Assembly (NCBI RefSeq): GCF_000495855.1
Contig: NZ_AWGF01000003.1
Coordinates: 203,536-267,535 of the forward strand
DNA length: 64,000 nucleotides
Reading direction: 5' to 3'
DNA from: Asticcacaulis sp. YBE204
GTDB lineage: Bacteria > Pseudomonadota > Alphaproteobacteria > Caulobacterales > Caulobacteraceae
The translations under genes and the position numbers were made by a program. This document shows positions 49,920 to 58,643 of this stretch, in pieces. Each line of letters begins with the position of its first letter. The first letter of the stretch is position 1. The notes below the pieces were generated by a model. That model did no database searches and was not told the origin of the DNA. It worked only from the letters and a program-made list of their open reading frames with translations.

Positions 49920-50519
49920 ACGGCGGCTCTTGAAGGCGTGGGCGATCGTGCCGTCGTCCAGCCAGTCGAGTTCGCCGCCGACCGGCACCCCGCGCGCCAG
50001 ATAGGTGACCTGAACGCCCTGGGCGATGTGCCGGACGCGGTCGGCGATGTAGTGGGCGGTTGTCTGGCCTTCGACGGTGGCGGGCAGCGCCATGATCAGT
50101 TCTTCGACCTCACCATCGAGTACGCGCTGCATCAGGCCAGTCAGGCGCAGGTCTTCGGGTCGCACGCCATCGAGCGCGGATAACAACCCACCGAGCACAT
50201 GATAGCGGCCCTTGAATGCCCCGACGCGCTCCATCGCCCACAAGGCGGAGTCTTCTTCGACGACGCAAATCATCGTCCGGTCGCGCGCCGTATCCGAACA
50301 GGTCGCGCACGGGTCCTGCGTCGAAAGCGCGCCGCAGATATGGCAGGAGGTGACCCGGTCGGCGGCATCCTGCATGGCCGAGGTCAGGGGCAGCAGCAGT
50401 TGCTCGCGCTTTTTCAGCAAGGCGAGCGCGGCCCGACGCGCCGAACGCGGCCCCAGCCCCGGCAGCTTCGACAGCAACGCCATCAGGCGTTCGATTTCAG
50501 GTCCGGCACCAGAGGCCAT
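49917..50519 (-). CDS. recR: Recombination protein RecR
   Basis: A 200-residue DNA-clamp protein that works with RecF/RecO to load RecA at gaps. It has the N-terminal helix-hairpin-helix (LLSKLPGLGPRSARRAALAL), a four-cysteine zinc finger (CHICGALSTQDPCATC near residue 58), the Toprim domain (TMICVVEEDSALWAMERVG) and the C-terminal Walker-like part (LPATVEGQTTAHYIADRV). It is the third gene of dnaX-ybaB-recR, but a 140-base gap with a family A repeat separates it from ybaB. Confidence 0.96.
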   Translation of the reverse strand: MASGAGPEIERLMALLSKLPGLGPRSARRAALALLKKREQLLLPLTSAMQDAADRVTSCHICGALSTQDPCATCSDTARDRTMICVVEEDSALWAMERVGAFKGRYHVLGGLLSALDGVRPEDLRLTGLMQRVLDGEVEELIMALPATVEGQTTAHYIADRVRHIAQGVQVTYLARGVPVGGELDWLDDGTIAHAFKSRR

Positions 50520-50533
50520 AAACTTACCCTAAA

Positions 50534-50655
50534 TCCCCCTCTCCCCCCAAAAACCAAGAATGGGGGGAGAGGGATGGGGTGAGGGGGAAACACAGGAGGT
50601 TCAAAGAGCCCCCTCATCCGGCGCTTCGCGCCACCTTCTCCCCAAAGGGGCGAAG
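50534..50655. repeat. Palindromic repeat, family A (copy 5)
   Basis: CCCCCTCTCCCCCCAAAAAC then GGGGGGAGAGGGATGGGGTG, a spacer, then CCCCCTCATCCGGCGCTTCG and CCCCAAAGGGGCGAAGGG. It lies between ybaB and recR and stops within a few bases of the ybaB stop codon. Confidence 0.85.
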
Positions 50656-50660
50656 GGAAA

Positions 50661-50981
50661 TTAGAACAATTTCGGTAAATTCGGCATATTGCCGAGCGGC
50701 CCCGCCGCTTCCTTCATCAGCTTGGACGAGGCTTCGTCGAGCTTCTTGCGGGCGTCGGCGTGGGCCGCGACGATCAGGTCGATCAGTACCTCGCCCTCGT
50801 CCGGCGTCAGAAGGCTCGGGTCGATGTGCATCTTCACCAGCACGCCCGCGCCTTTCAGCTCGACCGAGACCAGACCCGCCCCGGCTTCGCCGGTAACGGT
50901 GACCTCGTTCATCTTTTCCTGCGCCTCGGCAAACTTTTGCTGCACGGCCTGGGCCTGCTTCATCAGGGCGTTCAAGTCCAT
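50661..50981 (-). CDS. ybaB: YbaB/EbfC nucleoid-associated protein
   Basis: A 106-residue DNA-binding protein that forms a small dimer with protruding helices. The core VTGEAGAGLVSVELKGAGVL then VKMHIDPSLLTPDEGEVLID is the family signature, with the N-terminal helix LMKQAQAVQQKFAEAQEKMN. Its start overlaps the dnaX stop codon (TGATG), indicating translational coupling; dnaX-ybaB-recR is a widely conserved cluster. Confidence 0.95.
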   Translation of the reverse strand: MDLNALMKQAQAVQQKFAEAQEKMNEVTVTGEAGAGLVSVELKGAGVLVKMHIDPSLLTPDEGEVLIDLIVAAHADARKKLDEASSKLMKEAAGPLGNMPNLPKLF

Positions 50982-52783
50982 CAGTCGTCGTCCTTATCGC
51001 TTACTTCATCAAGGTTTTCAGGCGCCGGCGCGTCGGGTACGGTGGCTGTCACCGGCTTTGGCTTGGCGCGGTAGCTGAGGATTTCGGTCCCCGGAAACGC
51101 GCTCATCAGTCCTGAGATAAATGGATCGCTTTGCAGCTTTTGCAAGGCTTCGGCCCGTTCGCGGGTTTCACGCTCACGATAGGTCTCGGCCCCGCCGCCG
51201 CCTTCGGTGGCGATCAGCCAGCGCTGACCGGTCCATTCCTTGAGCCGGCTCGACAGCTTGCGCACCAGATCGATCGGCGCGTGCGGCGCGGGCTCGAAGG
51301 TGATCGCGCCCTGCCGGAACGAGATCAGTTTGACGTAGCGTTCGACATCAACGCGCAGACCGATATCGCGCTTATCCGAAATCAGGGCCAGCACGTCATC
51401 GAAACTATTGAGCTGGATTTGCGGTTCCTGTGCCAGAGCCTGAGGCCGCATCATCACGCCTTGCGCGCTGACACCCCCACCTGACGAACCACCGCTGCCC
51501 ATGCCGCCACCCGGAGGGCCGCCACCGAGCAAATCCTCGCCGTTTTGCAGCCGCTTGAGCAGGGTTTCCGGCCCCGGCAAGTCCGAGGCATAACAGAAGC
51601 GGACCAGCGCCATTTCGGTCGCCGCCGCCGGATCGGGGGCGCGGCGGATTTCCTCGAAGGCCTTGAGCATCAGGGTCCACAGTCGCGACAAGGTCCCTGC
51701 CGACAGTTGCGCCCCCAAAGCCGCGACGCGACCGGCGGGCTCCTTGGGCAGACGCGTGGCCTCGGCCCCCAGCACCTTGGCCACCGAGGTCGCATGGCAA
51801 TATTCGAGCAGGTCGCCCATGATCTGCGACGGATCGGCCCCGAAGCCGTACAGCGTCCGGAAGGCCAGCAGGGCCTCGGACATCTGACCGGAAATGATGT
51901 TTTCGAACAGTCCCAGCGTCGCCGAACGGTCGGCCAGACCGAGCATATCGCGAACGACCTCAGCGGAGACGCTTTGGCCTTCTTCGGACTGCACCAGCGC
52001 CTGATCGAGCAGGGACAGCGAATCGCGCACCGAGCCTTCGGCGGCGCGCGCGATCAGGGCGATGGCGTCCGGCTCGATCTGCGCCCCTTCGAGACGGCAG
52101 ATTTTCTCCAGATGCGGCGTGAGCGTTTCCGGCTCGACGCGGCGCAAATCGAAGCGCTGACAGCGCGACAGGATGGTCACCGGCACCTTGCGGATTTCAG
52201 TGGTGGCGAAGATGAACTTGGCGTGCGGCGGCGGCTCTTCCAGCGTCTTGAGCAGCGCGTTGAACGCGCCGGTCGACAGCATGTGGACTTCGTCGATGAC
52301 ATAGACCTTGTAGCGCGCCTCGACCGGGGCGTAGCGCACGCTCTCCAGCAGTTCGCGCATGGCGTCGACGCCGGTACGCGAGGCGGCATCGAGTTCGAGC
52401 ACGTCGATGTGACGGCCTTCGATGATCGCCTGACAGTGGGCGCCAAAGGTTTTCAGATCGACGCTGGGGCCGTGTTGTGTTTCGGATTCATAGTTCAGCG
52501 CCCGCGCCAGAAGCCGCGCCGTCGTCGTCTTACCGACCCCACGCACGCCGGTCAGCATGAAGGCGTGGGCGATCCGACCCGTGGCAAAGGCGTTCGACAG
52601 GGTGCGCACCATCGCCTCTTGTCCGATCAGGTCCTCGAAGGTACGCGGACGGTATTTGCGCGCCAGAACCGTGTAGGCTGCATCCTTTTTAACCGGCGCA
52701 GGGGCGCTGCCGCCGAACATATCGTCGGTATTGTCGTCGCGTTCGGTGGCGAACGGATCATCGGTTTCGGGCAGGTCGGACAT
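50981..52783 (-). CDS. dnaX: DNA polymerase III subunits tau/gamma
   Basis: A 600-residue clamp-loader ATPase. The AAA+ domain has Walker A GVRGVGKTTTARLLARAL near residue 58, Walker B and sensor motifs VYVIDEVHMLSTGAFNALLK near 157, and SRC-type ILSRCQRFDLRRV near 203. The zinc-binding cysteines of the E. coli protein are mostly missing: between YESETQHG and GRHIDVLELDAASR only one Cys remains, as I recall is usual in alphaproteobacteria. A Gly-rich tract (GGGPPGGGMGSGGSSGGGVS, about 419-440) precedes the C-terminal domain; in Caulobacter, gamma is made from tau by partial ClpXP proteolysis rather than by frameshifting. The SRP RNA gene lies upstream. Confidence 0.95.
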   Translation of the reverse strand: MSDLPETDDPFATERDDNTDDMFGGSAPAPVKKDAAYTVLARKYRPRTFEDLIGQEAMVRTLSNAFATGRIAHAFMLTGVRGVGKTTTARLLARALNYESETQHGPSVDLKTFGAHCQAIIEGRHIDVLELDAASRTGVDAMRELLESVRYAPVEARYKVYVIDEVHMLSTGAFNALLKTLEEPPPHAKFIFATTEIRKVPVTILSRCQRFDLRRVEPETLTPHLEKICRLEGAQIEPDAIALIARAAEGSVRDSLSLLDQALVQSEEGQSVSAEVVRDMLGLADRSATLGLFENIISGQMSEALLAFRTLYGFGADPSQIMGDLLEYCHATSVAKVLGAEATRLPKEPAGRVAALGAQLSAGTLSRLWTLMLKAFEEIRRAPDPAAATEMALVRFCYASDLPGPETLLKRLQNGEDLLGGGPPGGGMGSGGSSGGGVSAQGVMMRPQALAQEPQIQLNSFDDVLALISDKRDIGLRVDVERYVKLISFRQGAITFEPAPHAPIDLVRKLSSRLKEWTGQRWLIATEGGGGAETYRERETRERAEALQKLQSDPFISGLMSAFPGTEILSYRAKPKPVTATVPDAPAPENLDEVSDKDDD

Positions 52784-52872
52784 GGAGCGATTTTATAACC
52801 GTAAACGCGCAGGTTTGCAGCCATAAAGCGCGATTCGCCCACAGCGTGCCAACAGGTTCTGTTTTAAGGAAA

Positions 52873-52968
52873 AGGTGAGACCGCGCGACCCGAAGGTGAA
52901 TTCGTTGTGGCTGCTGCCTTCCGGCCCTGACCAGATTGGCGAGGCCTTCGCCCGCGCGATCTCACGGG
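52873..52968 (-). ncRNA. ffs: Signal recognition particle (4.5S-type) RNA
   Basis: Read on the minus strand, the core GGTCAGGGCCGGAAGGCAGC (Ffh-binding asymmetric loop with GGAA tetraloop) matches bacterial SRP RNA. Flanking arms GTGAGATCGCGCGGGCGAAG and CTTCGGGTCGCGCGGTCTCA pair to give a hairpin of about 96 bases, followed by TTTTCC. It lies directly upstream of dnaX on the same strand, a widely seen position. Exact ends are estimated from the outer stem. Confidence 0.9.
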
Positions 52969-53084
52969 CTATATGCGTATTTTACCGCGCGATTGCAAGA
53001 GGTAAAATGGTCATTGCCACACGTCGGGATTGTCGTATAGCTTTGAATATACTCGGCTCGGCCGAGGCGTTCGGGGGGGTATCG

Positions 53085-56000
53085 ATGGGGAAGCTGATTT
53101 TTCTGAAAGGCGTAGCCACCGCCGTGGTGGCGATGGGGGCGACCGGTGCGCCGTTAGCGTGGTCCGACGAGACGATCCACTATGGCCCCGTCGAAGCCTG
53201 GGTAACGCCGGTGCCGCCGCTGAAGGCACCGCCGCCGAAGCCGGATGCGTCGGACGTCCCTCTGCGCATCGTCCTGCTCAACAGCCAGCTCAGTCTGGAT
53301 GACGACGCCAATCGCTACTATTCGGAAATCGTGGTGCAGATCCAGACCCCGGCGGGTCTCGATGCCGGGCAAAAGGCGGTCGTCTGGAACCCGCAAACCC
53401 AGACGGTGACCATCAACAAATTGCAGATTCAGCGCGACGGCGAGGTCATCGACCTTCTGGCCAAGGGCCAGACCTTCACCATCCTGCGCCGGGAAAACAA
53501 TCTGGAAACCTCGATGCTGGACGGGGTGCTGACCGGGGTCCTGCAACCCGAAGACGTCCGGGTCGGCGACATCATCAGCTACGCCTTCACCGTGTGCGAG
53601 AACGATCCCATCCTCAAGGGGAACGCCGAGGCGCTGCTCTACAACGCCATGCCCCTGACCGCCGAGCGGCTCTATATGCGGGCGGAATGGCCGAAGACGA
53701 AACCCGTCCGCTATCGCGTCAGCAGCGACTTCGCCGACGCCAAGGTGGCTTTGCGCAAGGATCGTCAAAGCGTGGTGATCGACCGGACGGACGCCGTGGT
53801 CCCCAAGGCGCCGAAATTCGCCCCGCTACGCTACCGGCAATTCTCTCAACTGCATTTGTCGCAATTCGCCGACTGGGCCGCCGTATCGGGTCTGATGGCC
53901 CCCCATTACGGCCACGACCTGCCGCCCGCCTCGCCGCTCAATGCCGAGGTCGAAAAACTGCGCAAGCTGCCGGACCAGAAGGCTCAGGCCATGGCGGCGC
54001 TCCGTCTGGTGCAGGATCAGGTGCGCTACGTCTTCATCGGGCTCAATCAGGGCAGCTATATTCCCGCCACGCCCGACGAAACCTGGGCGCGGCGCTTCGG
54101 CGACTGCAAGGGCAAGACCGTTCTGCTGCTGGCCCTGCTCAAAGGGCTCGGTATCGAGGCGGAGGCCGTGCTGGTGTCTACCGTCGCCGGGGATGGCCTC
54201 AACGAGCGCCTGCCGGGGATCGGTATGTTCAATCACGTGCTGGTGCGCGCCACGATCGACGGCAAGACCTACTGGATGGACGGTACGCGTTCCGGCGACC
54301 GGGCGCTCGATCGCCTGCCGGTGCCGGACGTGTCGTGGGGCCTGCCGGTAAAGGCGTCAGGCGCCGACCTGATCCGCATCGAGGTGCCGCCGCCGACCCT
54401 GCCCCTGTGGGACTACAGCCTCACCATCGACGCCACGAAGGGCCTTGATATCCCCGCCCCGACCGAAGGCGAAATCGTTCTGCGCGGCGACACTGCCATC
54501 GCCATCCGGCAAAGCGCGGGCGCGATGATGCCGTCCGAACGCGACAAGGTGCTGCGTAAATACTGGAAGGACGAATACGACTTCATCGAACCCACGACGG
54601 TCAGCCTCACCTTCGACGAAACCACGGGCGATGCGCATCTCAGGATGACCGGCAAGGCGAAGATGGCGTGGCGCTATACCAGCAAGCTCGGCGCGCGGCG
54701 CTACGAGACCGACGGTTATAGCCTGGGCTGGACCTCCGATCTGGCGCGCGACGACGGCCCGAACAAGGACGCGCCGATCGCGCTCGACTACCCCCTTTAC
54801 AACCGCCACAGCGAAACGATCCGCCTGCCCTATGACGGCGAAGGCTTCACGCTGGACGGCGAAAATGTCGACACCACCCTGAGCGCGCGCCATTTCAGAC
54901 GTCAGGTCAAGCTGGACAAGGGCGTCTTTACGATGGAGGCCTCGACCCGCGCCCTGCAACCCGAAATCGCCCTCGCCGAAGCCGAGACCAATGCCCCGGC
55001 GATCAAGGCCCTGAGCGACAAGGACGTCTATTTGGTCGCGCCGCAAAAATATACCGCGACCGAAGCCGAGATGGCCGCCCTGCGCGCCACTACGCCGAAG
55101 ACCGCGCAGGAATATCTGCAACGCGGCCGGAAACTGCTCAGCGGCGGCGGGCATTACGACGATGCCCTCGCCGATTTCAACGCCGGCCTGAAGCTCGACC
55201 CCAAGTCGGGTGCCCTGCTCACCAACCGCGGTCTGGTGCTGTTCTCTCTCAAGCGCTTCGATGAAGCCCAGGCCGATTTCGAACAGGCCCTGACGCTCAA
55301 TGCCCACGATTGGCAGGCCATGCGCGGCATGGCCTATATCTACTGGCAGCGCAAGCAGTACCGTCAGGCCAGCGACCTCCTCCTCAGGATCAGCGAGGCC
55401 ATACCGGGCGATACCGAGATTCTGGGGATGCTGGCCGCCACCTATGCCGGGGACGGTCAGCAGGATAAGGCGATCGAGATCTTCCGGAAGATCACGACTC
55501 TGGAGGCTGACAACCCGAAGGCCTATCTCAGCCTCGCCCATGCTCTCCTCGATTGCGGCCCGGTCAAGGGCGAGGCCTGCGACGCCCGCCGCGCCGAAGC
55601 GGTCGAGGCCTATGACCGGGCCATCGCCCTGAAGCCGACGGCCAGTCTCTATGCCAAACGTCAGGCGGCACGACCCAAAAGCGCGCGTCAGGCCCGCTTC
55701 GACGATATGGACAAGGCGCTGGCGCTGGAACCCACCTCCGCGACCCTGATCCGGACGAAAATAAAGCTTCATATCGAATATGAAGACTATGCACCCGCCC
55801 TCGATCTGATCAACGGGCTGATCGAGGCGGCACCGAAGGACCTGAGGAACTACGAGCTGCGCGTCGATATCCATAAGGGCATGAAGCGTGACGATCTGGC
55901 CGCTGCCGACATCGATGCCATCAAGGCGTTGGACACCGACAAGGCCATGCTGTTCAACACTGCCTGCTGGCTGAGGGCGACGCGTAATTTCGAACTGGAC

Positions 56001-56288
56001 AAGGCGAAGGCTGACTGTACTCAGGCCCTGAAACTTTCCCCCGATGAGGCGTCGTACATGGATTCCAGCGCCTTCGTCGAACTGCGGCTGGGGAACCATG
56101 CCGCCGCGATCAAGCTTTACGACACCGCCCTGAAGGCCGAGCCGGATCAGGCCGAATCCCTTTTTGGGCGCGGCATAGCGAAGATTCGGCTGGGGCAGAC
56201 CGCGGACGGTCAGAAAGATATCGAGGCCGCCCGCGTCATCGATGACGAAATCGAGACGACCTTCAAGGGCTATGGCGTCACGCCCTAA
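53085..56288 (+). CDS. Large DUF3857/transglutaminase-like protein with TPR repeats
   Basis: A 1067-residue exported protein. A signal peptide (about residues 1-26) is followed by a DUF3857 domain (about 35-250; DVPLRIVLLNSQLSLDDDAN, YSEIVVQIQTPAGLDAGQKA) and a transglutaminase-like domain near 310-420 (DQVRYVFIGLNQGSYIPATP, then RRFGDCKGKTVLLLALLKGL with the catalytic-type Cys, and MFNHVLVRATIDGKTYWMDG with the His). From about residue 690 come TPR repeats (YDDALADFNAGLKLDPKSGA and others) to the C-terminus. The start at 53085 has GGGGGGG upstream; an in-frame extension to 52875 would run into the SRP RNA. The role is unknown. Confidence 0.86.
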   Translation: MGKLIFLKGVATAVVAMGATGAPLAWSDETIHYGPVEAWVTPVPPLKAPPPKPDASDVPLRIVLLNSQLSLDDDANRYYSEIVVQIQTPAGLDAGQKAVVWNPQTQTVTINKLQIQRDGEVIDLLAKGQTFTILRRENNLETSMLDGVLTGVLQPEDVRVGDIISYAFTVCENDPILKGNAEALLYNAMPLTAERLYMRAEWPKTKPVRYRVSSDFADAKVALRKDRQSVVIDRTDAVVPKAPKFAPLRYRQFSQLHLSQFADWAAVSGLMAPHYGHDLPPASPLNAEVEKLRKLPDQKAQAMAALRLVQDQVRYVFIGLNQGSYIPATPDETWARRFGDCKGKTVLLLALLKGLGIEAEAVLVSTVAGDGLNERLPGIGMFNHVLVRATIDGKTYWMDGTRSGDRALDRLPVPDVSWGLPVKASGADLIRIEVPPPTLPLWDYSLTIDATKGLDIPAPTEGEIVLRGDTAIAIRQSAGAMMPSERDKVLRKYWKDEYDFIEPTTVSLTFDETTGDAHLRMTGKAKMAWRYTSKLGARRYETDGYSLGWTSDLARDDGPNKDAPIALDYPLYNRHSETIRLPYDGEGFTLDGENVDTTLSARHFRRQVKLDKGVFTMEASTRALQPEIALAEAETNAPAIKALSDKDVYLVAPQKYTATEAEMAALRATTPKTAQEYLQRGRKLLSGGGHYDDALADFNAGLKLDPKSGALLTNRGLVLFSLKRFDEAQADFEQALTLNAHDWQAMRGMAYIYWQRKQYRQASDLLLRISEAIPGDTEILGMLAATYAGDGQQDKAIEIFRKITTLEADNPKAYLSLAHALLDCGPVKGEACDARRAEAVEAYDRAIALKPTASLYAKRQAARPKSARQARFDDMDKALALEPTSATLIRTKIKLHIEYEDYAPALDLINGLIEAAPKDLRNYELRVDIHKGMKRDDLAAADIDAIKALDTDKAMLFNTACWLRATRNFELDKAKADCTQALKLSPDEASYMDSSAFVELRLGNHAAAIKLYDTALKAEPDQAESLFGRGIAKIRLGQTADGQKDIEAARVIDDEIETTFKGYGVTP

Positions 56289-56380
56289 CTTATAGGGCCT
56301 TTACAGCAGATCGCGTGTCCGCTGTTTTGGCCTTATGGCTGACGGGCGTAGTCTCCACTGAACGCCAAAGGAGTTCAGCC

Positions 56381-56536
56381 ATGTCAGACTATCAATCTTC
56401 CCACACCGCGCCGGGTCAGCCGATCAAGGGCGCGCGCAACGCCGCCGAATGGAGCGGCCTGATCCTGTCCGGTCTGGCCACCGCCGGGTTCGGGATTTAT
56501 GTCGTCTATTTGTTTGCCGGGATGTTCGGCGGCTGA
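56381..56536 (+). CDS. Small single-helix membrane protein
   Basis: A 51-residue protein: a polar N-terminus (MSDYQSSHTAPGQPIKGARN) and one membrane helix (LILSGLATAGFGIYVVYLFA). The start is chosen because AAAGGAG stands a good distance upstream; a longer frame from 56315 lacks one. I recognise no family. It is convergent with aguB, whose stop codon lies three bases away. Confidence 0.7.
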   Translation: MSDYQSSHTAPGQPIKGARNAAEWSGLILSGLATAGFGIYVVYLFAGMFGG

Positions 56537-56539
56537 GGC

Positions 56540-57421
56540 CTATACCGGGCGCGCGCCACTGATGGCCGCATAGAGGTCCGTGCGGCGGTCGCGGAAGAAA
56601 CCCCACGCCGCGCGGTGCGTATTGAGGTAGTCGAGGTCGAACGAGGCCACCAGTACACCCTCTTCGTCGCGGCCGAATTCCGCCACCTTGTCGCCGCGGT
56701 TATTGGCGATGAAGCTGTGGCCGTAGAAGCTCTGCCCCGCCCCGCTTTGCGGCGAGATCAGGCTTTCGGTGCCTATGCGGTTCGACGCCACGACCGGGAT
56801 GACATTGGCCACCGCGTGGCCCTGCATGACGCGCTGCCACGGCGCGGCGGTGTCGAGTTCCGCATCGTGCGGCTCGGAGCCGATGGCCGTCGGATAAAAC
56901 AGCACCTCGGCCCCCAGCAGCGCCATGGCGCGCGCGGCTTCGGGGTACCACTGATCCCAGCAGATGCCGACGCCGACCTTGGCGAATTTGGTATTCCATA
57001 CCTTGAAACCCGTATCGCCGGGACGGAAATAGTATTTTTCCTGATAGCCCGGACCGTCGGGGATATGACTCTTGCGATAAACGCCCAGAAACTCACCACC
57101 TGCGTCGATCATGACCAGACTGTTGAAATAGTGCGGGCCTTCCTTCTCGTAGATCGAGGTCGGGATGACGACGTTCAGTTCCGTCGCCAGTTTCTGCATG
57201 GCCAGTACGCACGGATGGGTGCGCCATTCAAACGCCGTGGCGAACCACTTTTCTTCCTGAGACACGCAGAAATACTCGCCCTGAAACAGCTCCGACGGCA
57301 GGATGATCTGCGCGCCCTTGGCCGCGGCTTCGCGGACCAGCTTTTCGGTCCTGGCAATGTTCTCGGCCATATCGGGGCCATAGGCGGTTTGCAGCGCCGC
57401 CACGGAAACGGTACGGGTCAT
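56540..57421 (-). CDS. aguB: N-carbamoylputrescine amidase
   Basis: A 293-residue nitrilase-superfamily hydrolase converting N-carbamoylputrescine to putrescine, CO2 and ammonia. The Glu-Lys-Cys triad is visible: ILPSELFQGEYFC (Glu44), YRKSHIPDGPGYQEKYYF (Lys near 117) and VGICWDQWYPEAARAM (Cys near 154). The surrounding IPDGPGYQEKYYFRPGDTGF is characteristic of this enzyme. It follows the agmatine deiminase gene by 28 bases, completing a two-step agmatine-to-putrescine route. Confidence 0.95.
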   Translation of the reverse strand: MTRTVSVAALQTAYGPDMAENIARTEKLVREAAAKGAQIILPSELFQGEYFCVSQEEKWFATAFEWRTHPCVLAMQKLATELNVVIPTSIYEKEGPHYFNSLVMIDAGGEFLGVYRKSHIPDGPGYQEKYYFRPGDTGFKVWNTKFAKVGVGICWDQWYPEAARAMALLGAEVLFYPTAIGSEPHDAELDTAAPWQRVMQGHAVANVIPVVASNRIGTESLISPQSGAGQSFYGHSFIANNRGDKVAEFGRDEEGVLVASFDLDYLNTHRAAWGFFRDRRTDLYAAISGARPV

Positions 57422-57449
57422 GGGATCACCTGTGTAGAAGGAACGCCGG

Positions 57450-58496
57450 TCAGGCCTTGATATGGGGGACTTGCTGGCTGATGCAATGGAACGAACCGCC
57501 GCCGGTCAGGATGGCGTTCGACGACAGGCCGAAGACCTGCCGCTCGGCGAACAGGGTTTGCAGGGCCTCGACGGCCATCTGACCCGGCTTGTCGTTATAG
57601 ATCGGCACCACGACGCAGTCATTGGCGATCAGAAAGTTCATGTGCGAGGCCGGGATGACCTCGCCGTCTTCATCGACCGTCTTGCCCGGTGACGGGATGC
57701 GCACGACCTGCAAGGCGACGCCGCGCGCGTCGGTCTGCTGGCTGAGGAATTTCGCCACGCTGTTGTACAGTTCGGCATTGGGGTCGTCGGCACCATAGGC
57801 GACCGGACAGACCACCACCCCCGGCGCCACGAAGCGCGCCAGATTGTCGATATGACCGTCGGTATGGTCATTGAGCAGGCCGTCATCCAGCCAGATGACC
57901 TTACGCGCACCGAGGCTGTCCTCCAGCGCGCGTTCGGCGATCGACTGCGTCCAGTCGGGGTTGCGATTGGGATTGAGCAGGCACTGACGCGTGGTGATGA
58001 TCGTGCCGAAACCGTCGTGCTCCAGCGAGCCGCCTTCCAGCACGAAGTCTTCGCTTTCCGGCGTAAATCCGTCGTGGGCCGCGACCTGAGCGGCGACCTT
58101 GTCGTCGTATTTGAGGTGGTACTTGCCGCCCCAGCCGTTGTTCAGAAAGGCGACCGGCAGGGTGTCGTGACGATCGCGCGCGTCTTCGGCGCTGACATAG
58201 ATCGGACCGGTGTCGCGAAACCAGATGTCGCCGAACTGCCCGTCGACGATCTCGATGCGTTTGACGTCCGACAGCAGCGATTCCGCGGCTTCACGCGCCG
58301 CCTGCCCCATGACCATCAGCTTGACGTGTTCGTCGCCCGCCTCGGCCAGCACGCGGGCCAGCGCCGCGACCTCGGCCTGCGCCTCGATCAGGTCGTCCTG
58401 CCACAGGTTCTCATGGCTGGGGAAGCCGATCCACATGGCCTTGTGCGGCTCCCATTCGGCGGGGACCAGACGGGAAACTTGCGGATCTTGGCTCAT
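57450..58496 (-). CDS. aguA: Agmatine deiminase
   Basis: A 348-residue guanidino-group-modifying enzyme that hydrolyses agmatine to N-carbamoylputrescine and ammonia. Family landmarks are VPAEWEPHKAMWIGFPSHEN near residue 12, DIWFRDTGPIYV near 90, FVLEGGSLEHDGFGTIITTR near 152, DGHIDNLARFVAPGVVVCP near 212 and the C-terminal catalytic Cys in LTGGGSFHCISQQVPH. With aguB it supplies putrescine for polyamines, or degrades agmatine for nitrogen. No arginine decarboxylase gene is in the window. Confidence 0.96.
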   Translation of the reverse strand: MSQDPQVSRLVPAEWEPHKAMWIGFPSHENLWQDDLIEAQAEVAALARVLAEAGDEHVKLMVMGQAAREAAESLLSDVKRIEIVDGQFGDIWFRDTGPIYVSAEDARDRHDTLPVAFLNNGWGGKYHLKYDDKVAAQVAAHDGFTPESEDFVLEGGSLEHDGFGTIITTRQCLLNPNRNPDWTQSIAERALEDSLGARKVIWLDDGLLNDHTDGHIDNLARFVAPGVVVCPVAYGADDPNAELYNSVAKFLSQQTDARGVALQVVRIPSPGKTVDEDGEVIPASHMNFLIANDCVVVPIYNDKPGQMAVEALQTLFAERQVFGLSSNAILTGGGSFHCISQQVPHIKA

Positions 58497-58591
58497 GCCT
58501 TACCCCGGAAAAGTTGAGACCTATTCATCGCGGGTCTTTTACACAGCGTCAACCGCTTTGGCCATGCCTGTTAACGACGGCCAACAAAAAA

Positions 58592-58626
58592 GCGGCCCTC
58601 CGTTGCCGGAGAGCCGCCGTTTTTAT
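58592..58626. terminator. Bidirectional terminator after the large TonB receptor
   Basis: GCGGC-CCTCC (58592-58601) pairs with GGAG-GCCGC (58608-58617, one bulge), flanked by AAAAAA on the left and TTTTTATT on the right. It lies 18 bases after the receptor stop codon. Confidence 0.8.
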
Positions 58627-58643
58627 TCGTCAGTAAGTTCAGA

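Noticed and set aside
52875..53084. A 70-residue N-terminal extension of the DUF3857/TPR protein
   Set aside because: It would overlap the SRP RNA gene and place the signal peptide internally; the ATG at 53085 has a G-rich ribosome-binding stretch and a proper signal peptide.
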